Assembly: GCF_014644295.1 (NCBI RefSeq)
Contig: NZ_BMKK01000026.1
Span: forward strand, 1 to 34,112
From: Emticicia aquatilis
GTDB taxonomy: Bacteria > Bacteroidota > Bacteroidia > Cytophagales > Spirosomataceae
Length of the DNA: 34,112 nt
Direction of reading: 5' to 3'
Positions 14,334 to 22,774 of the stretch are shown one piece after another (position 1 is the first letter of the stretch; each line of letters starts with the position of its first letter). The notes beneath the pieces are model-generated. The model was not told where the DNA came from and did no database searches. It worked only from the letters and a program-made list of their open reading frames with translations. The position numbers and the translations under genes are program-made.

Positions 14334-14448
14334 TGAAGTATAAATATATCAAGATTCAGTAAAATTAACTGCCATAATCAAGATTAAAAACTATTTTTAC
14401 TGATTTTACTTCAAAATAAACAACTTTATTACTCATATACTACTTTTG
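14334..14448. promoter_or_regulatory. Divergent regulatory region lrp-like / tdh
   Basis: TGAAGTA (14334-14340) and TCAGTAAAAT (14356-14365) are mirrored by ATTTTTACTGA (14393-14403) and TTTTACTTCA (14404-14413), giving an AT-rich inverted repeat suited to an Lrp-type octamer. Downstream, TACTTTTG (14441-14448) is a TAnnTTTG -7 box for tdh, 49 bp before its ATG at 14497. No -33 TTG is obvious, which fits an activated promoter. Confidence 0.55.
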
Positions 14449-14496
14449 CAAGTAAATATTACTTCGAGAAAATACACTTCATCAACAAATTATACA

Positions 14497-15447
14497 ATGA
14501 ACACGACTAAAATTTTGGTAGTCGGGGCAAATGGACAGCTTGGGTCGGTTCTGACACAAGCTCTTCAAACAAAATACGGAATCGAGCAAGTTATCGCCTC
14601 TGATTTGTATCAAAAACCCGACTTTAATGGCAATTTTGAAATATTGGACGGCACAAATTTCAATCAACTACACGAAATTGTGGTTCGTCACGGTATCACA
14701 CAAATCTATCATTTGGCGGCAATTCTTTCTGCTAATGGAGAAAAAGACCCGCTCCGTACGTGGGATATAAACATGAAGGCCTTACTGAATGTGCTGGAAG
14801 TAGGCCGAATCGAGAGCATTGATAAGATATTTTACCCAAGTTCAATCGCTGTTTTTGGTAATTCTGCCCCCAAAGGCATTTGTCCGCAGGAAACTTTCTT
14901 AGACCCAAGCACGGTTTACGGCATCAGCAAAGCCACAGGCGAAAACTGGGCAAACTATTATTTCAATCGTTATGGTTTAGATGTGCGTTCGTTGCGTTAT
15001 CCTGGGGTTATTGGCTACCAATCTTTGCCAGGTGGTGGCACAACCGACTACGCCATTGATATTTTTCACAAGGCAGTTTGCGACGAGCCTTATACTTGTT
15101 TTTTGGCAAAAGATACACGTTTACCGATGATTTTTATGGATGATGCCATCAAGGCAACGCTCCAATTAATGGAAGCACCGAAAGAAAGCATCAGAACTCG
15201 AACATCATATAATCTGGCTGGTTTGAGCTTTACTCCCGAAGAAATTGCGGCAGAAATCAAGAAAATTATTCCGAATTTTGCTATTTCTTACGAGCCCGAT
15301 TTCAGACAACAAATTGCCGAATCTTGGCCACAAGTAATTGATGATAAGGAAGCGAAAGCCGAATGGGGTTGGCAATCAAACTACACTTTGAAGGACATCA
15401 CCGAAACAATGATTTTAAAATTACAGGAACAATTAACATTTGCATAA
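14497..15447 (+). CDS. tdh: L-threonine 3-dehydrogenase, SDR/epimerase type
   Basis: A 316-residue NAD+-dependent enzyme oxidising L-threonine to 2-amino-3-ketobutyrate. It belongs to the extended short-chain dehydrogenase (UDP-galactose-epimerase-like) TDH type, not the zinc alcohol dehydrogenase type of E. coli. The start at 14497 ([17 protein letters not shown]) places the Rossmann glycine motif GANGQLG at 10-16. The catalytic set is PSSIAVFG plus Tyr141-Gly-Ile-Ser-Lys145, and [20 protein letters not shown] is typical of this TDH group. It is followed 4 bp later by kbl, completing the pathway to glycine and acetyl-CoA. The Lrp-like regulator is divergent. Confidence 0.93.
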   Translation: MNTTKILVVGANGQLGSVLTQALQTKYGIEQVIASDLYQKPDFNGNFEILDGTNFNQLHEIVVRHGITQIYHLAAILSANGEKDPLRTWDINMKALLNVLEVGRIESIDKIFYPSSIAVFGNSAPKGICPQETFLDPSTVYGISKATGENWANYYFNRYGLDVRSLRYPGVIGYQSLPGGGTTDYAIDIFHKAVCDEPYTCFLAKDTRLPMIFMDDAIKATLQLMEAPKESIRTRTSYNLAGLSFTPEEIAAEIKKIIPNFAISYEPDFRQQIAESWPQVIDDKEAKAEWGWQSNYTLKDITETMILKLQEQLTFA

Positions 15448-15451
15448 GACC

Positions 15452-16636
15452 ATGTTTGATAACATCAGAGAATACTACTCGGAAGAACTCACGGCCATTA
15501 AAGAGGCTGGTTTATATAAATCAGAAAGGGTTATCACTACGCCACAATCGGCTACGATAAATACACAAAATAAGGAAGTTTTAAACTTCTGTGCCAATAA
15601 TTATTTGGGGCTTTCTTCGCATCCAGAAGTGCTTGAAGCTGCCATCGAAACCATCAAAACGCATGGTTTTGGCATGTCTTCGGTAAGATTTATCTGCGGT
15701 ACGCAAGATATTCACAAAGAATTGGAGCGTAAAACGGCTGAGTTTCTGGGTACAGAAGATTGTATTTTATATGCTGCGGCTTTCGATGCCAATGGTGGTG
15801 TTTTTGAACCACTTTTGGGGGCAGAAGATGCCATTATTTCGGACGAACTCAACCATGCTTCTATCATTGATGGTATCAGATTGTGCAAAGCCGAGCGTTT
15901 CCGTTATAAAAATAATAACATGGAAGATTTGGAGCAGCAACTCATTGCGTCCAGCCATTGCAAAAAGAAGTTAATCGTAACTGATGGTGTTTTTTCGATG
16001 GATGGTTCGATTGCCCAGTTGGACAAAATCTGTGATTTGGCCGACAAATACGGTGCAATGGTAATGGTTGATGAATGCCACGCAACGGGTTTTATGGGAA
16101 AAACTGGCCGTGGAACGATTGAATTGAAAAACGTAATCGGCAGAGTTGATATCGTAACTGGAACTTACGGAAAAGCTCTGGGCGGTGCATCGGGTGGTTT
16201 TACGGCTGCCCGTAAAGAGATTGTAGATATGCTTCGTCAACGTTCGAGACCATATCTTTTCTCGAATACACTTGCTCCAGCAATTGTTGGAGCTTCGATA
16301 AAAGTGCTTGATATTTTGCAACAATCAACCGCACTGAGAGACAAACTCGAAAGAAATGCGGCCTATTTCAGAGCCAAAATGACCGAAGCTGGTTTTGATT
16401 TATTGCCAGGCGAGCATCCGATTATCCCAATCATGCTTTATGATGCTCCTTTGGCACAAACTTTTGCGGCAAAATTATTAGAAGAAGGCATTTATGTGAT
16501 TGGTTTCTTCTATCCAGTTGTACCAAAATCAAAGGCCCGCATCAGGGTTCAGATTTCAGCAGGTCACGAAATCGAACATTTGGATAAAGCCATTGCGGCA
16601 TTTACCAAAGTCGGTAAAGAGCTGAAAGTTATCTAA
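15452..16636 (+). CDS. kbl: Glycine C-acetyltransferase (2-amino-3-ketobutyrate CoA ligase)
   Basis: A 394-residue PLP enzyme of the alpha-oxoamine synthase family, cleaving 2-amino-3-ketobutyrate with CoA to glycine and acetyl-CoA. The start at 15452 ([13 protein letters not shown]) is chosen because an alternative ATG four codons upstream overlaps the tdh stop. Motifs are [15 protein letters not shown] (46-60), [16 protein letters not shown] (87-92 region), [11 protein letters not shown] (207-217) and the PLP lysine in [14 protein letters not shown] (Lys241). Length and residues match characterised Kbl. Serine palmitoyl- and 8-amino-7-oxononanoate synthases are related, but adjacency to tdh settles the call. 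A weak hairpin (16666-16696) follows before the convergent gene. Confidence 0.94.
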   Translation: MFDNIREYYSEELTAIKEAGLYKSERVITTPQSATINTQNKEVLNFCANNYLGLSSHPEVLEAAIETIKTHGFGMSSVRFICGTQDIHKELERKTAEFLGTEDCILYAAAFDANGGVFEPLLGAEDAIISDELNHASIIDGIRLCKAERFRYKNNNMEDLEQQLIASSHCKKKLIVTDGVFSMDGSIAQLDKICDLADKYGAMVMVDECHATGFMGKTGRGTIELKNVIGRVDIVTGTYGKALGGASGGFTAARKEIVDMLRQRSRPYLFSNTLAPAIVGASIKVLDILQQSTALRDKLERNAAYFRAKMTEAGFDLLPGEHPIIPIMLYDAPLAQTFAAKLLEEGIYVIGFFYPVVPKSKARIRVQISAGHEIEHLDKAIAAFTKVGKELKVI

Positions 16637-16704
16637 GTCTATTCAACTCTATCTATACAATCAATCCATCGTGTATCGTTTTTGGGTGCTCGATGGTATT
16701 TTTT

Positions 16705-17781
16705 TTAGACTTCTTTCAATAATTCTCGCCCGTACATTTCTATCACATCAGCCATTTCTTCTACCACTTCACCAGTGTATAGAAACCTCGAAATTTGTAG
16801 CAAAAAAGCATTATAATGCTCTTCGGGGGCTTCTTCAAAAATTGATTTATAAACCCTTGTGCAGAGAATCAAATGAAATTGCTCGTCTCGCACATCATAA
16901 ATTACCATTGGAAGTAGCGGAGAGTCGGCATCAATATCAAAACAAAACAAGAATACAGGAAAATCGAGCAAGCCCATACCGTTGAGGTTATGAATCATAT
17001 CGGCATCGAAGAAATCATAAAATTTAAAGTCATTTTTTACTCCCCTACTATCTAAGATTTCGCTCAAAGTTCTGAGGTTTTCTATCATAGAATGGAGTGG
17101 AATTCGGGAATCATCATATTCTTCAAACGGAATCCAAGCATCGGCTACCAAATCGAGGTATTGCAGTGAGGGCTTCGCCAAATCGAGTTTATAATCAAAA
17201 AGTGGGTAGCCCGGTGCAAAATAGCCTGGGTAGAAAAAATGAAATCCGTTTTTCTTACAAAACTCCATTTTTAGATACATTAAATACTTTCCGAGGCTAT
17301 TTTTTCGATATTCGGGGTCATAAAAACACGAAATTCCAGCCGCACTTTTTTCTCCCAAATCTAAAAAACCTACTGCAATTAGCTTATTTTCGTCGTAAAT
17401 GTTAATCTCGACAGTATCAAAAATGCGGAGCGAGGCACGTTCTTCTTGGTGTCCGTAAAGTAAATTTCGAACCGATGGTGCTGGCTCAAAAGCCATACTT
17501 TCTCGGTATTTGCTAAATAATTCTTCGTGTTGCTCGGTTGGACTGGCTATCTGAATCTCAACCCTAAATTTGGCATTGAGTTTCTCGATTTTTTGTTGAG
17601 TTTTACTTTTTTCGCTGTTCAATAAGTCAATTCTGAGCCAAATAGCCGAATGAAGTTTATCTTTAAAACGCAGGAAATTTGTCGTAAAAATAGATTGCCC
17701 CATTCTAAACCAACCATTGGCAAGGTAAATATCAAGCTCTTGTGCAGTTAATGACTCAGGGTAATGTAATTCTACAAACAT
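16705..17781 (-). CDS. ATE/Bpt-like aminoacyl-tRNA-protein transferase
   Basis: A 358-residue protein resembling the leucyl/arginyl-tRNA-protein transferase family, which adds an amino acid to acidic N termini for N-degron proteolysis. The N-terminal part has LDIYLANGWFRMGQSIFTTN, matching the family's 'GFRRSG..YRP' region. The GNAT-like C domain has KLIAVGFLDLGEKSAAGISC, FYDPEYRKNSLGKYLMYLKM and FHFFYPGYFAPGYPLFDYK. The conserved N-terminal cysteine motif (CxxC...C) is replaced by non-Cys residues, and a roughly 110-residue extension follows the usual end. The start at 17781 avoids overlap with the divergent PNPOx-like gene, although an upstream in-frame ATG (17901) exists. Activity is uncertain. 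Confidence 0.75.
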   Translation of the reverse strand: MFVELHYPESLTAQELDIYLANGWFRMGQSIFTTNFLRFKDKLHSAIWLRIDLLNSEKSKTQQKIEKLNAKFRVEIQIASPTEQHEELFSKYRESMAFEPAPSVRNLLYGHQEERASLRIFDTVEINIYDENKLIAVGFLDLGEKSAAGISCFYDPEYRKNSLGKYLMYLKMEFCKKNGFHFFYPGYFAPGYPLFDYKLDLAKPSLQYLDLVADAWIPFEEYDDSRIPLHSMIENLRTLSEILDSRGVKNDFKFYDFFDADMIHNLNGMGLLDFPVFLFCFDIDADSPLLPMVIYDVRDEQFHLILCTRVYKSIFEEAPEEHYNAFLLQISRFLYTGEVVEEMADVIEMYGRELLKEV

Positions 17782-17893
17782 TCGTATTGGACTAAGTGAA
17801 AACAATGGCAAATTGGCAAAAAGAAGTCCTAAAAGCAAACGACGAACTTTTTTACTCGAAAAAATCTTTTCTAAAAAACTATTACACAAAATT

Positions 17894-18436
17894 ATGGGCA
17901 AAAAAATCGACCAAATTCAACCCGAAATCAAAGATTTCATCGAAAAACAAAAACTCTTTTTCGTAGGCACGGCCATGAGTACGGGCATAGTTAATGTATC
18001 GCCCAAGGGTATGGATTCTTTTCGAGTACTTGGCCCAAATCGGGTAATGTGGCTCAACGTAACTGGTAGTGGCAACGAAACCGCTACACACTTACAACAA
18101 AACAACCGAATGACAATTATGTTTTGTGCATTCGAGGGAAAACCACTCATTTTAAGACTCTACGGAACTGCCAAAACCTACCACCCACGTGATGCCGAGT
18201 GGGCAGAATACATCAATCTTTTCCCGAAATATACTGGTGCAAGACAAATTTTTGATGTAGAAGTCGAAACCGTACAAACTTCCTGCGGTATGGCCGTACC
18301 GTTTATGGATTACCGCCACGAGCGTGAAGAACTTAATCATTGGGCCGACAAACAAGGTCAAGAAGGCATCAATAATTATTGGCAAAACAAAAATACTGTA
18401 AGCTTTGATGGACATCCAACAGGGATTTTTGAGTAA
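17894..18436 (+). CDS. Pyridoxamine 5'-phosphate oxidase-like flavoprotein
   Basis: A 180-residue split-barrel (PNPOx/FMN-binding) protein. The start at 17894 (MGKKIDQIQPEIKDFIEKQ) is chosen because it begins the alpha-helix preceding the barrel and removes overlap with the divergent ATE-like gene. The core is FFVGTAMSTGIVNVSPKG, SFRVLGPNRVMWLNVTGSGN and NNRMTIMFCAFEGKPLILRL, typical of the family branch that binds FMN or F420-like cofactors; the C-terminal part has SCGMAVPFMDYRHERE. It is not the biosynthetic PdxH, lacking its dedicated motifs. The substrate is unknown. It is followed by the hairpin at 18447-18481. Confidence 0.82.
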   Translation: MGKKIDQIQPEIKDFIEKQKLFFVGTAMSTGIVNVSPKGMDSFRVLGPNRVMWLNVTGSGNETATHLQQNNRMTIMFCAFEGKPLILRLYGTAKTYHPRDAEWAEYINLFPKYTGARQIFDVEVETVQTSCGMAVPFMDYRHEREELNHWADKQGQEGINNYWQNKNTVSFDGHPTGIFE

Positions 18437-18446
18437 TTTTCATCTA

Positions 18447-18481
18447 ACCACGGAGTAAAAAACTTTGTGAAACTCCGTGGT
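18447..18481. terminator. Hairpin ACCACGGAGT / ACTCCGTGGT
   Basis: A perfect 10-bp stem (18447-18456 with 18472-18481) and 15-nt loop, followed by an AT-rich stretch without a clean T-run. It is likely a terminator or REP-like element between the PNPOx-like gene and tetR. Confidence 0.6.
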
Positions 18482-18529
18482 ACAATAAAAATTTTATCAA
18501 CATGAAACTTTTCTACAAAAGAAACGTTT

Positions 18530-18555
18530 TACTTTTAAATATCGACTGATTAGTC
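18530..18555 (+). promoter_or_regulatory. Putative tetR promoter and operator
   Basis: TACTTTTA (18530-18537) is a 7/8 match to TAnnTTTG. The palindrome GACT-GATT-AGTC (18544-18555) follows, 10 bp before the ATG at 18566. The position and TGACT/AGTCA-like arms are typical of a TetR autoregulatory operator. Confidence 0.55.
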
Positions 18556-18565
18556 AATCTATTAA

Positions 18566-19171
18566 ATGGATAAAGAAAAAAAGATACTTGATACAGCCTT
18601 AAAACTTTTTGTTGAATTTGGGTTTCATGGCACTCCTACCAGCAAAATTGCCAAAGATGCAGGGGTTGCCAACGGAACACTTTTTCATTATTTCGCAACC
18701 AAAGAAACTTTGATTAAAGAACTTTATGTAACTATCAAAAATGAATTAAATCAAATTTTGGCGAGCCAAACCAACCCAACCGATAGCATTAAAGAAGCTT
18801 TTCGTAAACTCTATTTCACTACCATCAATTGGGCGTTAATTAATCAAGATAAATTTTATTACATCCAACAAGTACATTTTTCGCCCCATTTGGCACAAAT
18901 TCCTGCTGAAGTGCTGCACGAACAAAGCAAAATGCACATTGCTTTCATAGAAAAAGCAAAAGCGAGTGGTGAAATAAAAATTATGCCTAACGAGTTGCTT
19001 TACACGCTCGTGAATAGTCAGATTATGGGAATTTATCAGTATGCTTTAACACAACCAACAGACCAACAACAAGACAGTATCGAACAAGGATTCGAGATGA
19101 TTTGGGATTTAATTTGTAGTCCACAATCAATTGCGGGCGGCGTACCGCTCCAAGAGTCGAAATCAATATAA
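18566..19171 (+). CDS. TetR/AcrR family transcriptional regulator
   Basis: A 201-residue repressor. The N-terminal helix-turn-helix (KKILDTALKLFVEFGFHGTP, then TSKIAKDAGVANGTLFHYFA, TKETLIKELY) occupies about residues 5-53. The rest is the all-helical ligand-binding domain. It lies 67 bp upstream of the NAD(P)-binding gene and the second oxidoreductase pair, so it probably controls that operon as well as itself through the palindrome at 18544. The inducer is unknown; a substrate of the molybdenum hydroxylase is a reasonable guess. Confidence 0.93.
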   Translation: MDKEKKILDTALKLFVEFGFHGTPTSKIAKDAGVANGTLFHYFATKETLIKELYVTIKNELNQILASQTNPTDSIKEAFRKLYFTTINWALINQDKFYYIQQVHFSPHLAQIPAEVLHEQSKMHIAFIEKAKASGEIKIMPNELLYTLVNSQIMGIYQYALTQPTDQQQDSIEQGFEMIWDLICSPQSIAGGVPLQESKSI

Positions 19172-19238
19172 AATATTTATAGTTAGGAGTTTAAAACTTC
19201 CTAAATTAAAAAACATGGAATCTTATTCCTCAAATTAA

Positions 19239-19922
19239 ATGAAAATAAAAGCAATTATTACGGGAGCAACTGGAATGGTGGGCGAAGGTGTACTACACGA
19301 AGCCCTCAACCGTTCGGAAGTAGAATCGGTTTTGGTTATTGGCCGTAAGCCATGTGGTGTTGTTCACCCAAAACTCCAAGAAATTATTCATTCAGATTTC
19401 TACGATATTTCTCCGATTCTCAATCAACTTTCGGGCCATAATGCCTGTTATTTTTGCTTGGGGGTTTCGTCTGTTGGCATGAAAGAAGCTGAATATTTCA
19501 AACTTACACATACGCTTACTCTCAACTTTGCCGAGAAATTAAGTTCGGTAAATCCAGCAATGACATTTTGTTACATTTCGGGAGCAAGTACTGACAGCAC
19601 CGAGCAAGGCAGAAGTATGTGGGCAAGGGTAAAAGGTAAGACCGAAAATGATTTGACGAAGCTACCCTTCAAGGCAGTTTATAATTTCCGTCCAGCTTTT
19701 ATGTTGCCCACTAAAGGCCTCAAAAATACATTGCCTTATTACAAATATATTTCTTGGATGTACCCAGTAGGCCGAAGACTTTTTCCGAATTATTTCAGTA
19801 CCTTAGCCGAACTCGGACAAGCGATGATAAATACCTCAATTAGAGGCTATGCGAAGCAAATTTTAGAAGTAGAAGATATTTTGGTGATGAGTAAATCAAC
19901 TAACAAAGATTCAATTCAATAA
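19239..19922 (+). CDS. NAD(P)-binding Rossmann-fold protein
   Basis: A 227-residue atypical short-chain dehydrogenase/NAD(P)-binding protein. The glycine motif TGATGMVGEGVL is at 8-19, followed by VLVIGRKPCGVVHPKL and CYFCLGVSSVGMKEAEYFKL. The later part has YISGASTDSTEQGRSMWARV, AVYNFRPAFMLPTKG and YKYISWMYPVGRRLFPNY. It resembles proteins annotated as epimerase or semialdehyde-dehydrogenase-like; no classical YxxxK pair is convincing. It lies in the TetR-controlled operon, 27 bp before the 2Fe-2S subunit gene, so it may process the hydroxylase product or substrate. The function is not established. Confidence 0.82.
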   Translation: MKIKAIITGATGMVGEGVLHEALNRSEVESVLVIGRKPCGVVHPKLQEIIHSDFYDISPILNQLSGHNACYFCLGVSSVGMKEAEYFKLTHTLTLNFAEKLSSVNPAMTFCYISGASTDSTEQGRSMWARVKGKTENDLTKLPFKAVYNFRPAFMLPTKGLKNTLPYYKYISWMYPVGRRLFPNYFSTLAELGQAMINTSIRGYAKQILEVEDILVMSKSTNKDSIQ

Positions 19923-19949
19923 CATTCAAACCAATCAACATAAAAACTA

Positions 19950-20420
19950 ATGAAAATCGACTTCACAATAAATGGTAAGCCAATAAGCGTAGATATTGAC
20001 CCTGCCATGCCATTGCTTTGGGTTGTCAGAGACGAACTCAAACTCACGGCTACGAAATTTGGCTGTGGAATGGCCATGTGCGGAGCTTGCACACTCCACA
20101 TAGATGGCGAAGCAACTCGTTCATGCTCTGTTCCTGTCGAAAGCATCGCAGGAAAAAACATTACAACACTCGAAGGACTTTCAGAAAGCACTGAAAAGCT
20201 TCACCCTATTCAACAAGCTTGGATAGAAGAGCAAGTACCACAATGTGGTTATTGCCAATCGGGTTTTATGATGGCAGCAGCCAAATTATTGAAAGAAAAC
20301 CCAAATCCGAGCGAAGCAGATATTGCCAATAGCATTACCAATATTTGCCGTTGCGGTACTCAACCACGTATCATCAAAGCCATCAAACGAGCAGCCGAAA
20401 TTTCTAACCAAAAAATCTAA
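19950..20420 (+). CDS. (2Fe-2S) subunit, isoquinoline 1-oxidoreductase-like (copy 2)
   Basis: A 156-residue paralogue of the protein at 2174; long segments such as [28 protein letters not shown] and [18 protein letters not shown] are nearly identical. Ferredoxin cluster ligands are Cys39, Cys44, Cys47 and Cys59. The second cluster ligands are Cys99, Cys102, Cys133 and Cys135. All are present. It is separated by 5 bp from its large subunit and lies downstream of tetR and the NAD(P)-binding gene. It shuttles electrons from the molybdenum site to an unidentified acceptor; no cytochrome gene lies alongside. Confidence 0.92.
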   Translation: MKIDFTINGKPISVDIDPAMPLLWVVRDELKLTATKFGCGMAMCGACTLHIDGEATRSCSVPVESIAGKNITTLEGLSESTEKLHPIQQAWIEEQVPQCGYCQSGFMMAAAKLLKENPNPSEADIANSITNICRCGTQPRIIKAIKRAAEISNQKI

Positions 20421-20425
20421 AAACT

Positions 20426-22594
20426 ATGTCAGCAGATAATACAAAGAAAGGTTTTTCACGTAGAAAATTCTTACAAAGAGGAGCAATCGTTTTAGGCGGA
20501 ACAGTAGTTGCAAGTTATTTGGGTTGCTCGCCCATGCGTCGATTTACAGCTCAAAAAGCTGAGAGCATGGATTTACCAGCAATGATGAGTTCGTTGCAAC
20601 CAAATTTTTGGTTTGAAGTATTACCTGATAATACGATTGCATTGAAATCGCCAAAAATAGAAATCGGGCAAGGCGTATTTACGGGGCTTGCTATGCTGGC
20701 CGCCGAAGAATTAGATGTGCCTTACGAGCAGATAAAAGTTGAACACTCCGTTACAACCAGTGGCTTGTACGATGAAATGAATACTGGTGGAAGTAACTCA
20801 ACATCAAGCCTTTATGAGCCAGTCAGAGAAGTAGCTGCTACCATGCGTGAAATGCTCAAAGCAGCTGCTGCTAAAAAATGGGGTGTAAAAGCCAGCGAAA
20901 TCAAGACCGAAAATGGCACGCTGATTTCGGGAAATAATAAAATGACTTATGCTGAGATAGCAAAAGAAAACAAAAACTGGGATATTCCGAAAACACCAGA
21001 GTTGCGACCAAAATCGGCATTTAAAGTAGTTGGCAAGGCCGTAAAGCGAACTGATTTGAAAGCAAAAGTAATGGGAACCGCTAAATACACACTTGATAGC
21101 GAGCTACCCGAAATGCTTTATGCGGTTTTATTACAATCGCCTTACTTAGATGGTACAATCAAGACACTTGATACAAAAGAAGCTGAAAAATCGGCAGGTG
21201 TGGTAAAAGTTGTCCGTGAGGGCGAACTCGTAGCGGTGGTTGCTAAAACTTTCTATGCAGCCGACAGTGCTTTCAAGAAAATACAAGTTGAATGGAACAC
21301 GCCAAATAAAGTTCAGCAAGCCGACTTGATAAAACTTGTAACGGTTGGCAATGGCAAAGAAGTAAATGTTCAGAAAGAAGGCAACGCCAAAAGTATCATC
21401 GAAGATAACAAGGCAAGCGTTTTCCGTCAAGAATATCGCACGCCGATGGCAGCACACGCCCAAATGGAAGTAAATGCGGCCATTGCCCATGTCGAAGCTG
21501 ATAAAGCCGTAATCATTGCTGGCACTCAAGGGCCAAAGATTGTCATTGATACAGTTTCAAAAGCACTCGATATCAGCAAAGACAAAGTAGAAGTACATAC
21601 ACCTTATGTGGGTGGTGGTTTCGGAAGAAAAGCCGTAAAAGGACTTTACGTTGAAGCCGCTTTGATTTCTAAGGCAGTGGGAAAGCCGATAAAACTCTAT
21701 AATTCTCGTCAGCAAGAGTTTCAAAACAGCTTGTATCGCCCGAACACTCACCATGTTTTGCAAGCAAAAATTGCACAAAATGGAGAAATTGAAGCCATCA
21801 TGCACGACCAATCTACGCCAGATATGCTCAAGAATTTAATGGGGACTGACCTTCCGAATAAAATACTGGGAGCAGATTTTATTTCGGCTGGACACGGAGC
21901 AAGTTTCATGTATAATTTCAAGAATAAATCGGTTTCGGTTTGGAATGCCGAAGTACCGATTCCGATTGGTATCTGGCGTGGTGTCGGGATGTTTCCGAAT
22001 ACTTTTGCCATTGAGAGCTTCATGAATGAATTGGCACATCAAACCAAGAAAGACCCAATTGCTTTCAGAATTGGCCTATTGCAAAACGATGATAAAATAA
22101 GTGTAAGAGGCAGGAAGGTTTTAGAAGCCCTCATCGAAAAAAGTGGTTGGACAACACCAAAAACTGAAGGTATTGGCCGCGGAATTGCCATCGGAAATGA
22201 CCGAAAATCAATTGCCGCAGCAGCCATAGAATTAGCCATAGTAGAAGGGAAAATTGTTATAAAAAAGGTTACTCAAGTGTTAGACTGTGGCGTCAGCATT
22301 AATCCTGAGGGTATTAAACAGCAAATTGAAGGAGCAACCATGATGGGAATCGGGGCTGCACTTTATGAAGAAGTAACGGTGAAAGATGGACAAATCGAAC
22401 AGGCTTATTTCAGTCAATATCCGATGGTTACATTAGCCGATGTTCCCGAAATCCAGTGCTTTATCCTCGAAGGTGATGATGTTCCTTACGGTGTGGGTGA
22501 GCCTCCTCTCGCTCCTATTGCTCCAGCCATCGCAGGTGCAATTTTAGACTTGACTGGGAAAGCTGTTCGCTCATTACCAATTCGTTTGAGTTGA
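20426..22594 (+). CDS. Molybdopterin-binding large subunit, isoquinoline 1-oxidoreductase-like (copy 2)
   Basis: A 722-residue molybdenum hydroxylase catalytic subunit. A twin-arginine signal is at residues 11-17 (SRRKFLQ), followed by a hydrophobic stretch and SYLGCSP, whose Cys might be a weak lipobox. Mo-pterin motifs are GGGFGRKAVKGLYVEA and the C-terminal GVGEPPLAPIAPAIA with the catalytic Glu at about 692. It is clearly diverged from the copy at 2684, so a different substrate is likely. It ends the TetR operon; the 15-bp-period repeat (22632-22691) and the terminator at 22709-22743 follow. Confidence 0.9.
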   Translation: MSADNTKKGFSRRKFLQRGAIVLGGTVVASYLGCSPMRRFTAQKAESMDLPAMMSSLQPNFWFEVLPDNTIALKSPKIEIGQGVFTGLAMLAAEELDVPYEQIKVEHSVTTSGLYDEMNTGGSNSTSSLYEPVREVAATMREMLKAAAAKKWGVKASEIKTENGTLISGNNKMTYAEIAKENKNWDIPKTPELRPKSAFKVVGKAVKRTDLKAKVMGTAKYTLDSELPEMLYAVLLQSPYLDGTIKTLDTKEAEKSAGVVKVVREGELVAVVAKTFYAADSAFKKIQVEWNTPNKVQQADLIKLVTVGNGKEVNVQKEGNAKSIIEDNKASVFRQEYRTPMAAHAQMEVNAAIAHVEADKAVIIAGTQGPKIVIDTVSKALDISKDKVEVHTPYVGGGFGRKAVKGLYVEAALISKAVGKPIKLYNSRQQEFQNSLYRPNTHHVLQAKIAQNGEIEAIMHDQSTPDMLKNLMGTDLPNKILGADFISAGHGASFMYNFKNKSVSVWNAEVPIPIGIWRGVGMFPNTFAIESFMNELAHQTKKDPIAFRIGLLQNDDKISVRGRKVLEALIEKSGWTTPKTEGIGRGIAIGNDRKSIAAAAIELAIVEGKIVIKKVTQVLDCGVSINPEGIKQQIEGATMMGIGAALYEEVTVKDGQIEQAYFSQYPMVTLADVPEIQCFILEGDDVPYGVGEPPLAPIAPAIAGAILDLTGKAVRSLPIRLS

Positions 22595-22595
22595 T

Positions 22596-22691
22596 TAGTT
22601 ATTAGTTACTGGAAAATTGGTTTGAGAAGCAAATCACTAATTTCCCAGTAACAAGTTTCCCAATAACCAATCAACCAATAACAAAAAATAC
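22596..22691. repeat. Second 15-bp-period repeat locus with inverted arm
   Basis: 15-nt units are AATCACTAATTTCCC (22632), AGTAACAAGTTTCCC (22647), AATAACCAATCAACC (22662) and AATAACAAAAAATAC (22677). Upstream, GATTAGTTATTAGTTACTGG (22593-22612) reads on the other strand as CCAGTAACTAATAACTAATC, the same motif inverted, so the whole can fold back. One unit is identical to 2143-2157. Confidence 0.75.
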
Positions 22692-22708
22692 ATTTGGGAT
22701 TTGTACAG

Positions 22709-22749
22709 AAAAAGGTTATTTTGCAATGCGAAATAACCTTTTTCGTTTT
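22709..22749 (+). terminator. Intrinsic terminator after oxidoreductase copy 2
   Basis: AAAAAGGTTATTT (22709-22721) pairs perfectly with AAATAACCTTTTT (22731-22743) over 13 bp with a 9-nt loop, followed by CGTTTTT. Confidence 0.88.
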
Positions 22750-22774
22750 TAAAAATATCCTCTATTCAACCCCA

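Noticed and set aside
15971-16324. Open antisense frame of 117 codons within kbl
   Set aside because: It is fully inside a strongly supported gene in the opposite direction, has no domain signature, and its composition is that of a reverse-frame shadow. The same holds for the 116-codon frame at 12172-12522 opposite the ABC-F gene.
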